Below the pieces are notes generated by a model. That model saw only the letters and a list, made by a program, of their open reading frames with translations. It did no database searches and was not told where the DNA came from. 64,000 nt of DNA from Schaedlerella arabinosiphila (GTDB lineage Bacteria; Bacillota; Clostridia; Lachnospirales; Lachnospiraceae), in contig NZ_RHJS01000002.1 of the NCBI RefSeq assembly GCF_003885045.1, forward strand, positions 1,426,001-1,490,000, given 5' to 3'. A program made the translations under genes and the position numbers. Shown here piece after piece: positions 51,764 through 59,226 of the stretch (position 1 is its first letter; every line of letters begins with the position of its first letter).

Positions 51764-52372
51764 ATGGCAGAAAAAAATGAAAACAACGTCCTGCGCTTCC
51801 TGAAACAATATGCGGTCAGGATTGTGGCGGTCTGCGGGATTCTCCTGGTTTTGGCCTATTTTATCAATATCATGTTCGTGCAGAATCAAAAGACGGCGGT
51901 CTCCGTGCTGGTTCTGGAATTTATGGAGGACACCTCCGCGCTGGAGCAGCAGGTGCGTGAGGCGCTGGGCGCGGGGGAGGACGAAAAAATAGAGATCCGG
52001 ACCATTTCCTCGGGCATTGAGGCCAATAAGGCGGTGGCGCTGACCTGGATTCGGGCGGAAGTGGTGGATGTGGTCATCGGCGGTGAAACACAGATGACAG
52101 AATATGCCCAGGCCGGATATCTGAAAGACTTAAGCGACATGAAAGCTTCTGAACAGGGTTCAGAAGAAGATGGGGCCTCCAATTTCCTGTGCGGTCTGGC
52201 GCAATACGATCAAGACGGCAATGTAACCGGCACCGGGCCCAAGACTTGTTTTGGCAGATATATCCCGGGGATTCCCGGGGCACAGATCGAACAGCCGGTG
52301 GCCGGGCTGGCGAACAATGCGTCCAATGTGGACAATGGGCTCAGGCTGCTTCAATGGCTGGGAACGGATTGA
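51764..52372 (+). CDS. Membrane-anchored protein of unknown function (202 aa)
   Basis: The product has a basic N-terminus, one membrane segment (about residues 18-38: VRIVAVCGILLVLAYFINIM) and an extracellular domain. That domain has strands and a VDVVIGGETQMTEYAQAGYL segment that recalls type II periplasmic-binding folds. It is too short for a full solute-binding protein, and the C-terminus is Asn/Gly-rich. AGGGGTAA lies upstream. It is not recognisable as a known family. It follows ade by 101 bases and ends at a strong terminator. Confidence 0.6.
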   Translation: MAEKNENNVLRFLKQYAVRIVAVCGILLVLAYFINIMFVQNQKTAVSVLVLEFMEDTSALEQQVREALGAGEDEKIEIRTISSGIEANKAVALTWIRAEVVDVVIGGETQMTEYAQAGYLKDLSDMKASEQGSEEDGASNFLCGLAQYDQDGNVTGTGPKTCFGRYIPGIPGAQIEQPVAGLANNASNVDNGLRLLQWLGTD

Positions 52373-52390
52373 ATGATGACATATAGGATG

Positions 52391-52433
52391 TGCTGCGTTA
52401 TCCCGGATTGAAAAAATCCGGGATAACGCAGCA
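52391..52433. terminator. Bidirectional terminator before cotJC
   Basis: TGCTGCGTTATCCCGGATT is perfectly inverted (19 bp) around GAAAA, between convergent genes. Confidence 0.9.
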
Positions 52434-52448
52434 TGTTCTGTTTAGTTC

Positions 52449-53066
52449 TTATTTACATCCGCAGTCTGACGACATATCAAATGCCGGATTGAATGCGTAG
52501 AAGTTCTTGCTGTCCAGATGATCCTGTACGATTCGGAGGCTTTCACCGAAACGCTGATAATGCACCACCTCACGCTCCCGCAGGAACCGGATCGGGTCGC
52601 ATACTTCCGGGTCTTTTATGAGCCGGAGGATATTCTCATAGGTAGTTCTGGCTTTCTGTTCGGCCGCCATATCTTCATGCAGATCCGTGATCGGATCGCC
52701 CTTGGACTGGAAGTAGGTGGCGGTCCAGGGGGAGCCCCCTGCGGACTGGGGCCAGAGTGCAAGGGTGTGATCCACATAGTATTTGTCGAATCCGGATTTT
52801 TTCAGCTCCTCAGGAGACAGGTTTCTGGTCAGTTGGTGAACGATTGCGCAGACGATCTCCATATGTGCCAGTTCTTCCGTACCGATATCTGTCAAAATTC
52901 CTGTCACTTCCTTATACGGCATCGTATATCTCTGCGAGAGGTACCGCATGGACGCTGCCAATTCCCCGTCCGGTCCGCCAAACTGCGATATAATCACCTG
53001 TGCCATCTCCGGATTTGTCTGGGTGATCTTCACCGGATACTGCAGTCTTTTTTCATAATTCCACAT
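52449..53066 (-). CDS. cotJC: Spore coat protein CotJC, manganese catalase family
   Basis: The 205-aa protein is a ferritin-like di-manganese catalase homologue of the spore coat. Metal ligands lie in GGPDGELAASMRYLSQRY, GTEELAHMEIV (Glu-x2-His) near residue 64, and AAEQKARTTYENIL and REREVVHYQRF near 135-170. In Bacillus it is packaged with CotJA and CotJB in the inner coat. It begins 3 bases after cotJB on the minus strand. Catalase activity is plausible but not shown. Confidence 0.92.
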   Translation of the reverse strand: MWNYEKRLQYPVKITQTNPEMAQVIISQFGGPDGELAASMRYLSQRYTMPYKEVTGILTDIGTEELAHMEIVCAIVHQLTRNLSPEELKKSGFDKYYVDHTLALWPQSAGGSPWTATYFQSKGDPITDLHEDMAAEQKARTTYENILRLIKDPEVCDPIRFLREREVVHYQRFGESLRIVQDHLDSKNFYAFNPAFDMSSDCGCK

Positions 53067-53069
53067 AAA

Positions 53070-53339
53070 TCAGCATCCCCCTTCCTGCCATGGCCATGGC
53101 TCATTGATCCAGTTCCATTTTTCGCAGTCGGAACAGACCGCGGTGTCAATCGTCAGAGGTCCGAAGTTCTCTGCGTATTCCTTCAGCGCTTCGTTGCGCA
53201 TGCAGCTGTATTTTCGGAAAAATTCCATTGCTTCCTCATCGCATGGATGGGTATCCAGGTAGAGCTTCACGTCATCGACCGCAAAGCTGACTTCGTAGAT
53301 GTGGTTCAGCAGATCTTCCCTGCAGGTGTGGTTTTTCAT
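53070..53339 (-). CDS. cotJB: Spore coat protein CotJB
   Basis: The 89-aa product matches CotJB: LLNHIYEVSFAVDDVKLYLD, THPCDEEAMEFFRKY and the C-terminal CSDCEKWNWINEPWPWQ, which is the conserved end of the family. It overlaps cotJA by 4 bases and couples to cotJC. Its role in coat assembly is known only in outline. Confidence 0.92.
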   Translation of the reverse strand: MKNHTCREDLLNHIYEVSFAVDDVKLYLDTHPCDEEAMEFFRKYSCMRNEALKEYAENFGPLTIDTAVCSDCEKWNWINEPWPWQEGGC

Positions 53340-53917
53340 CGTTTCCAGCCCCCTCTCCCAAGAAATGGTTGATCCAGTTCCTCAAAGACGGTGCCACAGC
53401 GGAAGCCTTCGCAGATATCCCTGATTCCGCACCAGGTCTGCCAGGGGACGTATGCCATGGCGATGGGCATATCATAAAGCGGGTCATCCATCATGCATTC
53501 GCAGTTCTTCGGCATTTTGCGTTCCCTGCATTCGGGCGCTTTTCTCGGCTCCGGCGGCGGAGGACAGCATCCGCAGTCTTCTCTGCGTATCCTGTCTGCT
53601 TCGGGAGCGCGGCATCCGCAGTCCTCCCTGCGTATCCGATCCGCTTCGGGGGCGCGGCATCCGCAGTCCTCCCTGTGCATCCGATCCGCTTCAGGGGCGC
53701 GGCATCCGCAGTCCTCCCTGTGCATCCGATCCGTTTCCGGGGCGCGGCACCCGCAGTCCTCCCTGTGCGTCACGTCCCTTTTGGGCGCCGGGTCACAGCA
53801 GCGCGTATCCATCTGCGGGGCAGAGGGCTGGCATCCCGTATGCATGCCGGGCATGGGACGCATAGGCCGCATATTGCCCTGGCGGCCATAGCGCATATTG
53901 TTCTGATAATTCGCCAT
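53336..53917 (-). CDS. cotJA: CotJA-like spore coat protein with a cysteine-rich repeat region
   Basis: The last 45 residues are the CotJA domain (MPIAMAYVPWQTWCGIRDI, then CEGFRCGTVFEELDQPFLG). The usual CotJA is about 80 aa; this one is 193 because of an N-terminal extension. It has a Met/Pro-rich start and then five 15-aa repeats of the form HREDCGCRAPEADRM, each with two cysteines. Cysteine-rich repeats suggest disulfide cross-linking or metal binding in the coat. AAGGAG lies upstream, and a SigK-like promoter precedes it. Confidence 0.85.
   Translation of the reverse strand: MANYQNNMRYGRQGNMRPMRPMPGMHTGCQPSAPQMDTRCCDPAPKRDVTHREDCGCRAPETDRMHREDCGCRAPEADRMHREDCGCRAPEADRIRREDCGCRAPEADRIRREDCGCCPPPPEPRKAPECRERKMPKNCECMMDDPLYDMPIAMAYVPWQTWCGIRDICEGFRCGTVFEELDQPFLGRGGWKR
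53566..53790. repeat. 45-bp tandem repeats in cotJA
   Basis: Five 45-bp units start at 53566, 53611, 53656, 53701 and 53746. The middle units are nearly identical (core GGCATCCGCAGTCCTCCCTG); the outer two are diverged. The period of 15 codons preserves the frame. Confidence 0.92.
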
Positions 53918-53954
53918 TTGCGATTACTCCTTCCAAGATTCGGTTTACAATATA

Positions 53955-53982
53955 TATACTATGGAAGAAGTACAAAAAAGGT
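53955..53982 (-). promoter_or_regulatory. Candidate SigK (sporulation) promoter of cotJ
   Basis: On the minus strand AC (53982-53981), a 17-base spacer and CATAGTATA (53963-53955) match the SigK pattern AC-N16/17-CATANNNTA. It lies about 40 bases before cotJA. In Bacillus cotJ is mainly SigE-dependent, and the two sigma factors share the CATA -10 core, so either may apply. Confidence 0.5.
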
Positions 53983-54051
53983 TCCTTTCGCTGCATACCG
54001 GACCACGCCGATTGCTGCGCCTGTTTCCCGGCGGCATTGGGCCCGCTTATC

Positions 54052-54199
54052 GTTACTGTTCACAGTGCTTTGCACTTCGCTGCAAGGCATCCGGCCAGTA
54101 AAATAGCGGTTGCGTGCATCCAGCCCCTCGCCGTCAGGCGGCTTTTCAATGGGCTGGATGCCGCTACAGTTCGCGGCCGGTTAGGCCGTGAACTGTAAC
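54052..54199. repeat. Palindromic intergenic repeat (148 bp)
   Basis: The outer arms GTTACTGTTCAC (54052) and GTGAACTGTAAC (54188) are inverted with one mismatch. Inside are TAGCGG...CGCTA and GCATCCAGCCC/GGGCTGGATGC (54116-54161), and ACAGTTC-CGGCC/GGCCG-GAACTGT (54166-54196). No gene is present. The outer motif recurs at 8128 and 44632. This looks like a dispersed, highly structured repeat (REP/MITE-like). The rest of the 530-base gap holds the cotJ and asnB promoters. Confidence 0.7.
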
Positions 54200-54237
54200 C
54201 ACTTATCAAAAATTTCAGAAGCGAAAAAGGAAAAACA

Positions 54238-54266
54238 TTGTTTTTATAAATAAAAAAAGCTATAAT
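54238..54266 (+). promoter_or_regulatory. asnB promoter
   Basis: TTGTTT (54238-54243), a 17-base spacer and TATAAT (54261-54266). The leader is about 175 bases and has no obvious terminator. Confidence 0.7.
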
Positions 54267-54448
54267 ACTAAAATGAAGAGAAACAATGAGGCACTATTTT
54301 TGGTTTCTGGTAAAAAAGTTTCCAGTAAAAAAACAGGACAGTCGATCTGTGTTTGTCGTGGAAACAGAATTTTTGGGAATACTATGATTTGAATATTTTA
54401 CAAATGGATGATTCAGGCCAGATTACGGGATAAAGGAGATAAGGATTT

Positions 54449-56332
54449 ATGTGTGGGTTTGCAGGATTTGTCGGGGAGGTTGAGAACCGGGAGCGGGTGC
54501 TTGTGGATATGATGAACACCATCATTCACCGGGGGCCGGACAGTGAGGGGAAGTTCGTGGATGGGGACGCGGCGCTTGGGTTTCGGCGCCTGAGCATCAT
54601 CGATCTTTCGGAGGTCGGGGATCAGCCTTTATATAATGAAGATAAAAGCAAGGTTCTGGTATTCAACGGAGAGATCTACAATTATCAGGAGCTGCGCAAA
54701 GAACTGGTGGAAGCAGGCCATGTGTTCGTATCCAACACGGATTCGGAAACACTGCTCCACGGATATGAGGAATGGGGGGAGAAGCTTCTGGACCGGCTGC
54801 GGGGCATGTATGCGTTTGCAATCTGGGACAGGAAAAAGAAGCGGCTCTTTGCGGCCAGGGATATTTTCGGCATCAAGCCTCTTTACTATGCACAGATGAA
54901 CGGGACGCTTTTATTCGGCTCGGAGATCAAGTCTTTTCTGGAACACCCGCGGTTTGACAAGATTTTTAACGAGGATGCTCTTGGAAATTACCTGTCCTTC
55001 CAGTTTGTGCCCACCAACGAGACCTTTTTTAAAGGCGTGTTCTGCCTGCAGCCGGGACATTTTTTCGTATATGAGAACGGGCAGCTTGAGATCACGCGCT
55101 ACTTTGAACCTCATTTTACAGGCGACTGCACAAAATCCTTCGAAGAAGTGGTGGACGAGGTGGAAGCGGTGATGAAGGAATCCGTGGAAATGCACAAGAT
55201 CAGCGACGTGGAAGTGGCCTCCTATCTGTCCAGCGGCGTGGATTCCAGTTATCTGACTTATTTGGGACAGGTGGACCGTACTTTTACCGTGGGATTTGAC
55301 GAGGGAAAATACAGCGAGATCCAGGATGCAAAGGAGTTTGCGGCCAGCATCCATATGCAGAACGACGCCAGGGTCATCACTCCGGAGGAATACTGGGACC
55401 GTCTCTCCGATATCCAGTATTATATGGACGAGCCGGTGGCGGACCCGGCGGCCATCGCCCTCTTTTTTCTGAGCGAGGAGGCGGCAAAAAAAGTCAAGGT
55501 GGTGCTCTCCGGGGAAGGGTCGGACGAGCTGTTCGGGGGCTATAACATTTACTGCGAGCCGCTGGAGCATACGGCTTTCAACAAGATTCCCATGGTTTTG
55601 CGCCGCGCCCTCGGAAAATTTGCGGAATACTGCCTGCCCCGGAGGATGAAGGGCAGAGGTTTTCTGATGCGCCATGGAAAGACACTGGAGGAACGGTATT
55701 TTGCAAATGCAACCAACATCTTTACAGAGCGGGAAGCACACCGGCTTCTGAAAAAAGGCTGCGCGCCGGGAATCCAGAAGGTGACAAAGCCTTTGTACGA
55801 ACGTGTGAAAGGGAAGGACCCGGTTACAAAGATGCAGTATGTAGACCTCCACCTCTGGCTGGTTCATGATATTTTGATGAAAGGGGATAAGATGGGCATG
55901 GCAAATTCCCTGGAGGTGCGGGTGCCGTTTTTGGACAAAAAGGTGCTGGAGCTGGCCCAGACCCTGCCTTTGGACTATAAGGTCCGGGCGCCCAAGACCA
56001 AGGTGGCGCTGCGGGGGGCGGCGGAGAAGGCTATCCGAAGCAAGACCGCGGAGAAGAAGAAGCTGGGCTTTCCGATTCCCATCCGGGTGTGGCTCAGGGA
56101 AGAAACGTATTACGAAAGAGTACGGGAAATGTTCACTTCGGAGGCGGCCAGGAAGTTTTTCAATACCGATATCCTGGTAAAAATGCTGGATGGACATAAG
56201 AACGGAAAGAACCTGAACGAAAAAACAGACGACAGCCGGAAAATCTGGTCCGTGTATATCTTTCTCGTATGGTATGACCGGTTTTTCGGGCATGAAAAGC
56301 CGGTTCATCCGGCCAGGCTTTCGGCGGTCTGA
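54449..56332 (+). CDS. asnB: Asparagine synthase (glutamine-hydrolysing)
   Basis: The 627-aa enzyme has a class II glutaminase domain with catalytic Cys2 (MCGFAGFVG), HRGPDSEG and FNGEIYNYQELR, plus a synthetase domain with the ATP loop LSSGVDSSYLTYLG near residue 260. GEGSDELFGGYNIY and KGDKMGMANSLEVRVPFLD follow. It makes asparagine from aspartate with glutamine or ammonia. Length is that of the Bacillus AsnB/AsnO type. A GGAG site precedes ATG 54449. Confidence 0.94.
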   Translation: MCGFAGFVGEVENRERVLVDMMNTIIHRGPDSEGKFVDGDAALGFRRLSIIDLSEVGDQPLYNEDKSKVLVFNGEIYNYQELRKELVEAGHVFVSNTDSETLLHGYEEWGEKLLDRLRGMYAFAIWDRKKKRLFAARDIFGIKPLYYAQMNGTLLFGSEIKSFLEHPRFDKIFNEDALGNYLSFQFVPTNETFFKGVFCLQPGHFFVYENGQLEITRYFEPHFTGDCTKSFEEVVDEVEAVMKESVEMHKISDVEVASYLSSGVDSSYLTYLGQVDRTFTVGFDEGKYSEIQDAKEFAASIHMQNDARVITPEEYWDRLSDIQYYMDEPVADPAAIALFFLSEEAAKKVKVVLSGEGSDELFGGYNIYCEPLEHTAFNKIPMVLRRALGKFAEYCLPRRMKGRGFLMRHGKTLEERYFANATNIFTEREAHRLLKKGCAPGIQKVTKPLYERVKGKDPVTKMQYVDLHLWLVHDILMKGDKMGMANSLEVRVPFLDKKVLELAQTLPLDYKVRAPKTKVALRGAAEKAIRSKTAEKKKLGFPIPIRVWLREETYYERVREMFTSEAARKFFNTDILVKMLDGHKNGKNLNEKTDDSRKIWSVYIFLVWYDRFFGHEKPVHPARLSAV

Positions 56333-56441
56333 AAGGAGCAGCAATCTGTAAGGAGCCGGCACGGGATCAAAGCCAAGGCTGATCCTGGGGCCGTACATAA
56401 ATAAGGGCAGCTATTCACAGCAGCAAATAAGGGGAGAATCT

Positions 56442-57803
56442 ATGAGAAGCAGGACTGTACGCCCGCTTAAGCGGCGGGAACACGGAGCAGGGGCTATGCA
56501 GAGCAGTTACGGATATCCGGGGAGCCAGGCACGGGTTCGGCGCGCCCCGACAAACAGACGTGCCGCGCCCCAGGCAGAACACGCTTACGGTATGCAGCAC
56601 AGTGTCTACAACATACCCTTCGAGGGGGAGCGGCATTCGGGAGAGGGAAAGGAAGAACGGAAAAAGCGGGGAATCCTTTCCAGGATCTTTGTCACCGATG
56701 CGCAGTATTTTGACTATGATCTGCTGCTGGTGATCATTTTTCTGATGTGCCTGGGACTGATCATGCTTTACAGTACCAGTTCCTATGAAAACGGAACCTT
56801 CTATTTCAGAAAGCAGGCGATCTTCGGGGCCGCCAGCTTCGGCGTGATGTTCCTGGTATCCAAGATTGATTACCACATATACGGGGCGTTTTCCTTTGAA
56901 TGCTATCTGCTGGCCATGTTTCTGATGGCGCTGGTGCAGACGCCTCTCGGCCACAGCGCCAACGGCGCCAAGCGGTGGATTCGGATAACAGAGAATCTGA
57001 CGCTTCAGCCCGCCGAGATCATGAAGATTGCGGTGATCCTGTTCATCTCCTATGAGCTCTGCCGTCTGGGAAATAAGGCGCATGCAAGGGAGGGAGCCGT
57101 CCGCGTCTTTGCGTTCGGCATCGCGGCGGCGGCGGGCGTCAGATACCTGACGGACAATCTGAGCACCGCGGTCATTGTGCTGGCCATCACCTGCATCCTT
57201 TACTTTGTAGTGCATCCAAAGTTAAAGCCATTTCTGGCCATGCTGGTGGGCGGGGTGGTCATGGCGGTAGTTTTGATCAGCTTCCTCTCCGCGTCCATCT
57301 CGGAGAGCGATAATTTCCGTCTCTCCCGGATCATTACCTGGCTGGACCCGGAAAATCATACGGACACCGGCGGGTTTCAGGTCATGCAGGGGCTGTATGC
57401 TATCGGCTCCGGCGGATTTTTCGGCAAAGGGCTGGGGAACAGCACCCAGAAGCTGGGGGTGATTCCGGAAGCGCAGAACGATATGATTCTTGCCATTGTC
57501 TGTGAAGAACTGGGGGTATTCGGCTCCATCATCATCCTGTTGCTGTTCAGTTTGCTGCTCTACCGGCTGATGTTCATTGCCAGAAATGCGCCTGATTTAT
57601 ACGGTTCCCTGGTGGCAACGGGGATTTTTGCGCATATTGCGCTGCAGGTGATCCTGAACGTGATGGTTGTGACCAATACGATCCCTACCACAGGGATCAC
57701 GCTGCCCTTTATCAGCTACGGAGGGACTTCTCTTTTGTTTCTCATGGTGGAGATGGGCATTGCACTGGGTATTGCGCGGAAGATAAAGATCAAGGATGCA
57801 TAA
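56442..57803 (+). CDS. ftsW: FtsW/RodA/SpoVE-family peptidoglycan polymerase
   Basis: The 453-aa SEDS protein has ten membrane segments after an unusual basic, Gln/Arg-rich N-terminal extension of about 90 residues. SEDS motifs are GANGAKRW-like (SANGAKRWIRI), LQPAEIMKIAVIL, YLTDNLSTAVIVL, the long extracellular loop with LGNSTQKLGVIPEAQNDMILA, and GITLPFISYGGTSLL. SEDS proteins polymerise glycan strands with a class b penicillin-binding protein. FtsW, RodA and SpoVE cannot be told apart here; no partner is adjacent. Confidence 0.88.
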   Translation: MRSRTVRPLKRREHGAGAMQSSYGYPGSQARVRRAPTNRRAAPQAEHAYGMQHSVYNIPFEGERHSGEGKEERKKRGILSRIFVTDAQYFDYDLLLVIIFLMCLGLIMLYSTSSYENGTFYFRKQAIFGAASFGVMFLVSKIDYHIYGAFSFECYLLAMFLMALVQTPLGHSANGAKRWIRITENLTLQPAEIMKIAVILFISYELCRLGNKAHAREGAVRVFAFGIAAAAGVRYLTDNLSTAVIVLAITCILYFVVHPKLKPFLAMLVGGVVMAVVLISFLSASISESDNFRLSRIITWLDPENHTDTGGFQVMQGLYAIGSGGFFGKGLGNSTQKLGVIPEAQNDMILAIVCEELGVFGSIIILLLFSLLLYRLMFIARNAPDLYGSLVATGIFAHIALQVILNVMVVTNTIPTTGITLPFISYGGTSLLFLMVEMGIALGIARKIKIKDA

Positions 57804-57819
57804 TTTGGAAAAATAAATC

Positions 57820-57848
57820 TTTTCAGACCGGGTAAAATATGATATAAT
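57820..57848 (+). promoter_or_regulatory. degV promoter
   Basis: TTTTCA (57820-57825), a 17-base spacer and TATAAT (57843-57848); the -35 is weak. Confidence 0.55.
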
Positions 57849-57908
57849 CAGACGTAGTAATGAATACTATATGAAATAGAATCATATTTGAAAGGCTTGG
57901 GACAGATT

Positions 57909-58748
57909 ATGAGTTATAAAGTGATTGTTGACAGCTGCGGGGAACTGACCGATGAGATGAAAGCGAGCGGAAATTTTGAGACGGCCTCTCTGACGATGGA
58001 GGTGGGGGGCGTCCGCATCATAGATGATGCAACCTTTGACCAGGCAGATTTCCTCAGAAGGGTTGCGGATTGTCCGGAAAGCCCGAAGTCCTCCTGCCCG
58101 TCGCCCGAGGATTATATGGAAAAGTACCGCTGCGAGGCAGAGCGGGTCTATGCGGTGACGCTGACGGCTGAACTGAGCGGTTCTTACAACAGCGCGGTGC
58201 TGGCAAAGAACTTATATATAGAAGAATACGGAGAGAAAAACATCCACGTCTTCAATTCCTGTTCCGCGTCTGTGGGGGAGACATTGATCGCCCTGAAAGT
58301 GCAGGCATGCGAAGAAGCAGGCATGACATTTGAACAGGTGGTGGAGACGGTGGAGCGGTATATAGAGGGACAGCACACCTATTTTGTGCTGGAGAACCTG
58401 GATACACTGCGCAAAAACGGCCGGCTCACCGGGATCAAATCCCTGGTGGCAGGCGCTTTGAATATCAAGCCGGTGATGGCTGCTACCCCCGAAGGCACGA
58501 TCTGCCAGATCGGCCAGGCCCGGGGCATCAAAAAAGCCCTGTCCAAGATGGTGGATCACATTGTGGAAGAAACCCAGGGGGCGGAGGAAAAGATCCTGGC
58601 CATTTCCAACTGCAACTGCCGGGAGCGGGCACTGGAAGTCCAGAAGCTGCTGCTTGGTAAGATGAAGGTGAAGGCCAGCTTTATCGTGGATATGGCGGGC
58701 ATCAGCAGCATGTACGGCAATGACGGCGGAATAATTGTTGTAGTTTGA
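57909..58748 (+). CDS. DegV-family fatty-acid-binding protein
   Basis: The 279-aa product has the DegV layout: YKVIVDSCGELTDEM at the start, SCPSPEDYMEKY and TLTAELSGSYNSAVLA around the acyl-head-group site, FNSCSASVGETLIAL, then LDTLRKNGRLTGIKSLVAG and a C-terminal GNDGGIIVVV. DegV/FakB proteins present fatty acids to the kinase FakA; no fakA is in the window. ATG 57909 is preferred over an upstream TTG. Confidence 0.9.
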   Translation: MSYKVIVDSCGELTDEMKASGNFETASLTMEVGGVRIIDDATFDQADFLRRVADCPESPKSSCPSPEDYMEKYRCEAERVYAVTLTAELSGSYNSAVLAKNLYIEEYGEKNIHVFNSCSASVGETLIALKVQACEEAGMTFEQVVETVERYIEGQHTYFVLENLDTLRKNGRLTGIKSLVAGALNIKPVMAATPEGTICQIGQARGIKKALSKMVDHIVEETQGAEEKILAISNCNCRERALEVQKLLLGKMKVKASFIVDMAGISSMYGNDGGIIVVV

Positions 58749-58767
58749 AAAAAAATGTGATATACTT
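58739..58767 (+). promoter_or_regulatory. Promoter of the 79-aa membrane protein
   Basis: TTGTAG (58739-58744), a 17-base spacer and TATACT (58762-58767) overlap the degV stop. Confidence 0.55.
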
Positions 58768-58878
58768 ATGAGACGGGCATTCGGGAAACGGCTGGACAAG
58801 CCTTTCCGAACGTTTCTGGTTCCATGCTGCAGAGGAGCAGTGATGGGGGTGCCTGAGCATAAAAAGGAGATCAAAACA

Positions 58879-59118
58879 ATGAGTCAGGAAAAGATAGACC
58901 GTTATAAACAGGAAAAAGCGAACCGGAAGAAGAATATGAAGAAGCAGCGTATGATGGGCTGGGCGCGCAAGGGTGCCCTGACTCTGGCGGGGCTGGCGCT
59001 GGTTGGCTGGCTGGGATATTCGGCATACGACAAGTTTTCTTCGAACAAGAGCCGGGATATTACGACGGTGAATTATGAAGCGGTAAATTCTTATTTGATT
59101 GATCTTACGGAAGAGTAA
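58879..59118 (+). CDS. Small single-pass membrane protein (79 aa)
   Basis: ATG 58879 has an AAAAAGGAGA site. Residues 1-30 are very basic (MSQEKIDRYKQEKANRKKNM and onwards), followed by one membrane helix (about 31-47, LTLAGLALVGWLGYSAY) and a short polar tail (TTVNYEAVNSYLIDLTEE) that should face outward. I do not recognise a named family. It has its own promoter and a terminator, so it is a free-standing gene. Confidence 0.7.
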   Translation: MSQEKIDRYKQEKANRKKNMKKQRMMGWARKGALTLAGLALVGWLGYSAYDKFSSNKSRDITTVNYEAVNSYLIDLTEE

Positions 59119-59144
59119 GGAACTGTTACACATTAATATCTCAA

Positions 59145-59188
59145 AAAATAGAGGATATGGTTCTTGTGAGCTATATCCTCTATTTTTA
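59145..59188. terminator. Terminator after the 79-aa protein gene
   Basis: AATAGAGGATAT pairs with ATATCCTCTATT around 16 bases and runs into T5; A-tract on the other side. The next gene is convergent. Confidence 0.85.
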
Positions 59189-59226
59189 CCATAGTCTTAT
59201 ATTCTTACCAGGTAATATTTCTCAAA

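Noticed and set aside
53566..53790. Regular 45-bp repeats considered as a CRISPR array
   Set aside because: The units are directly abutting with no variable spacers and encode an in-frame 15-aa repeat in cotJA.
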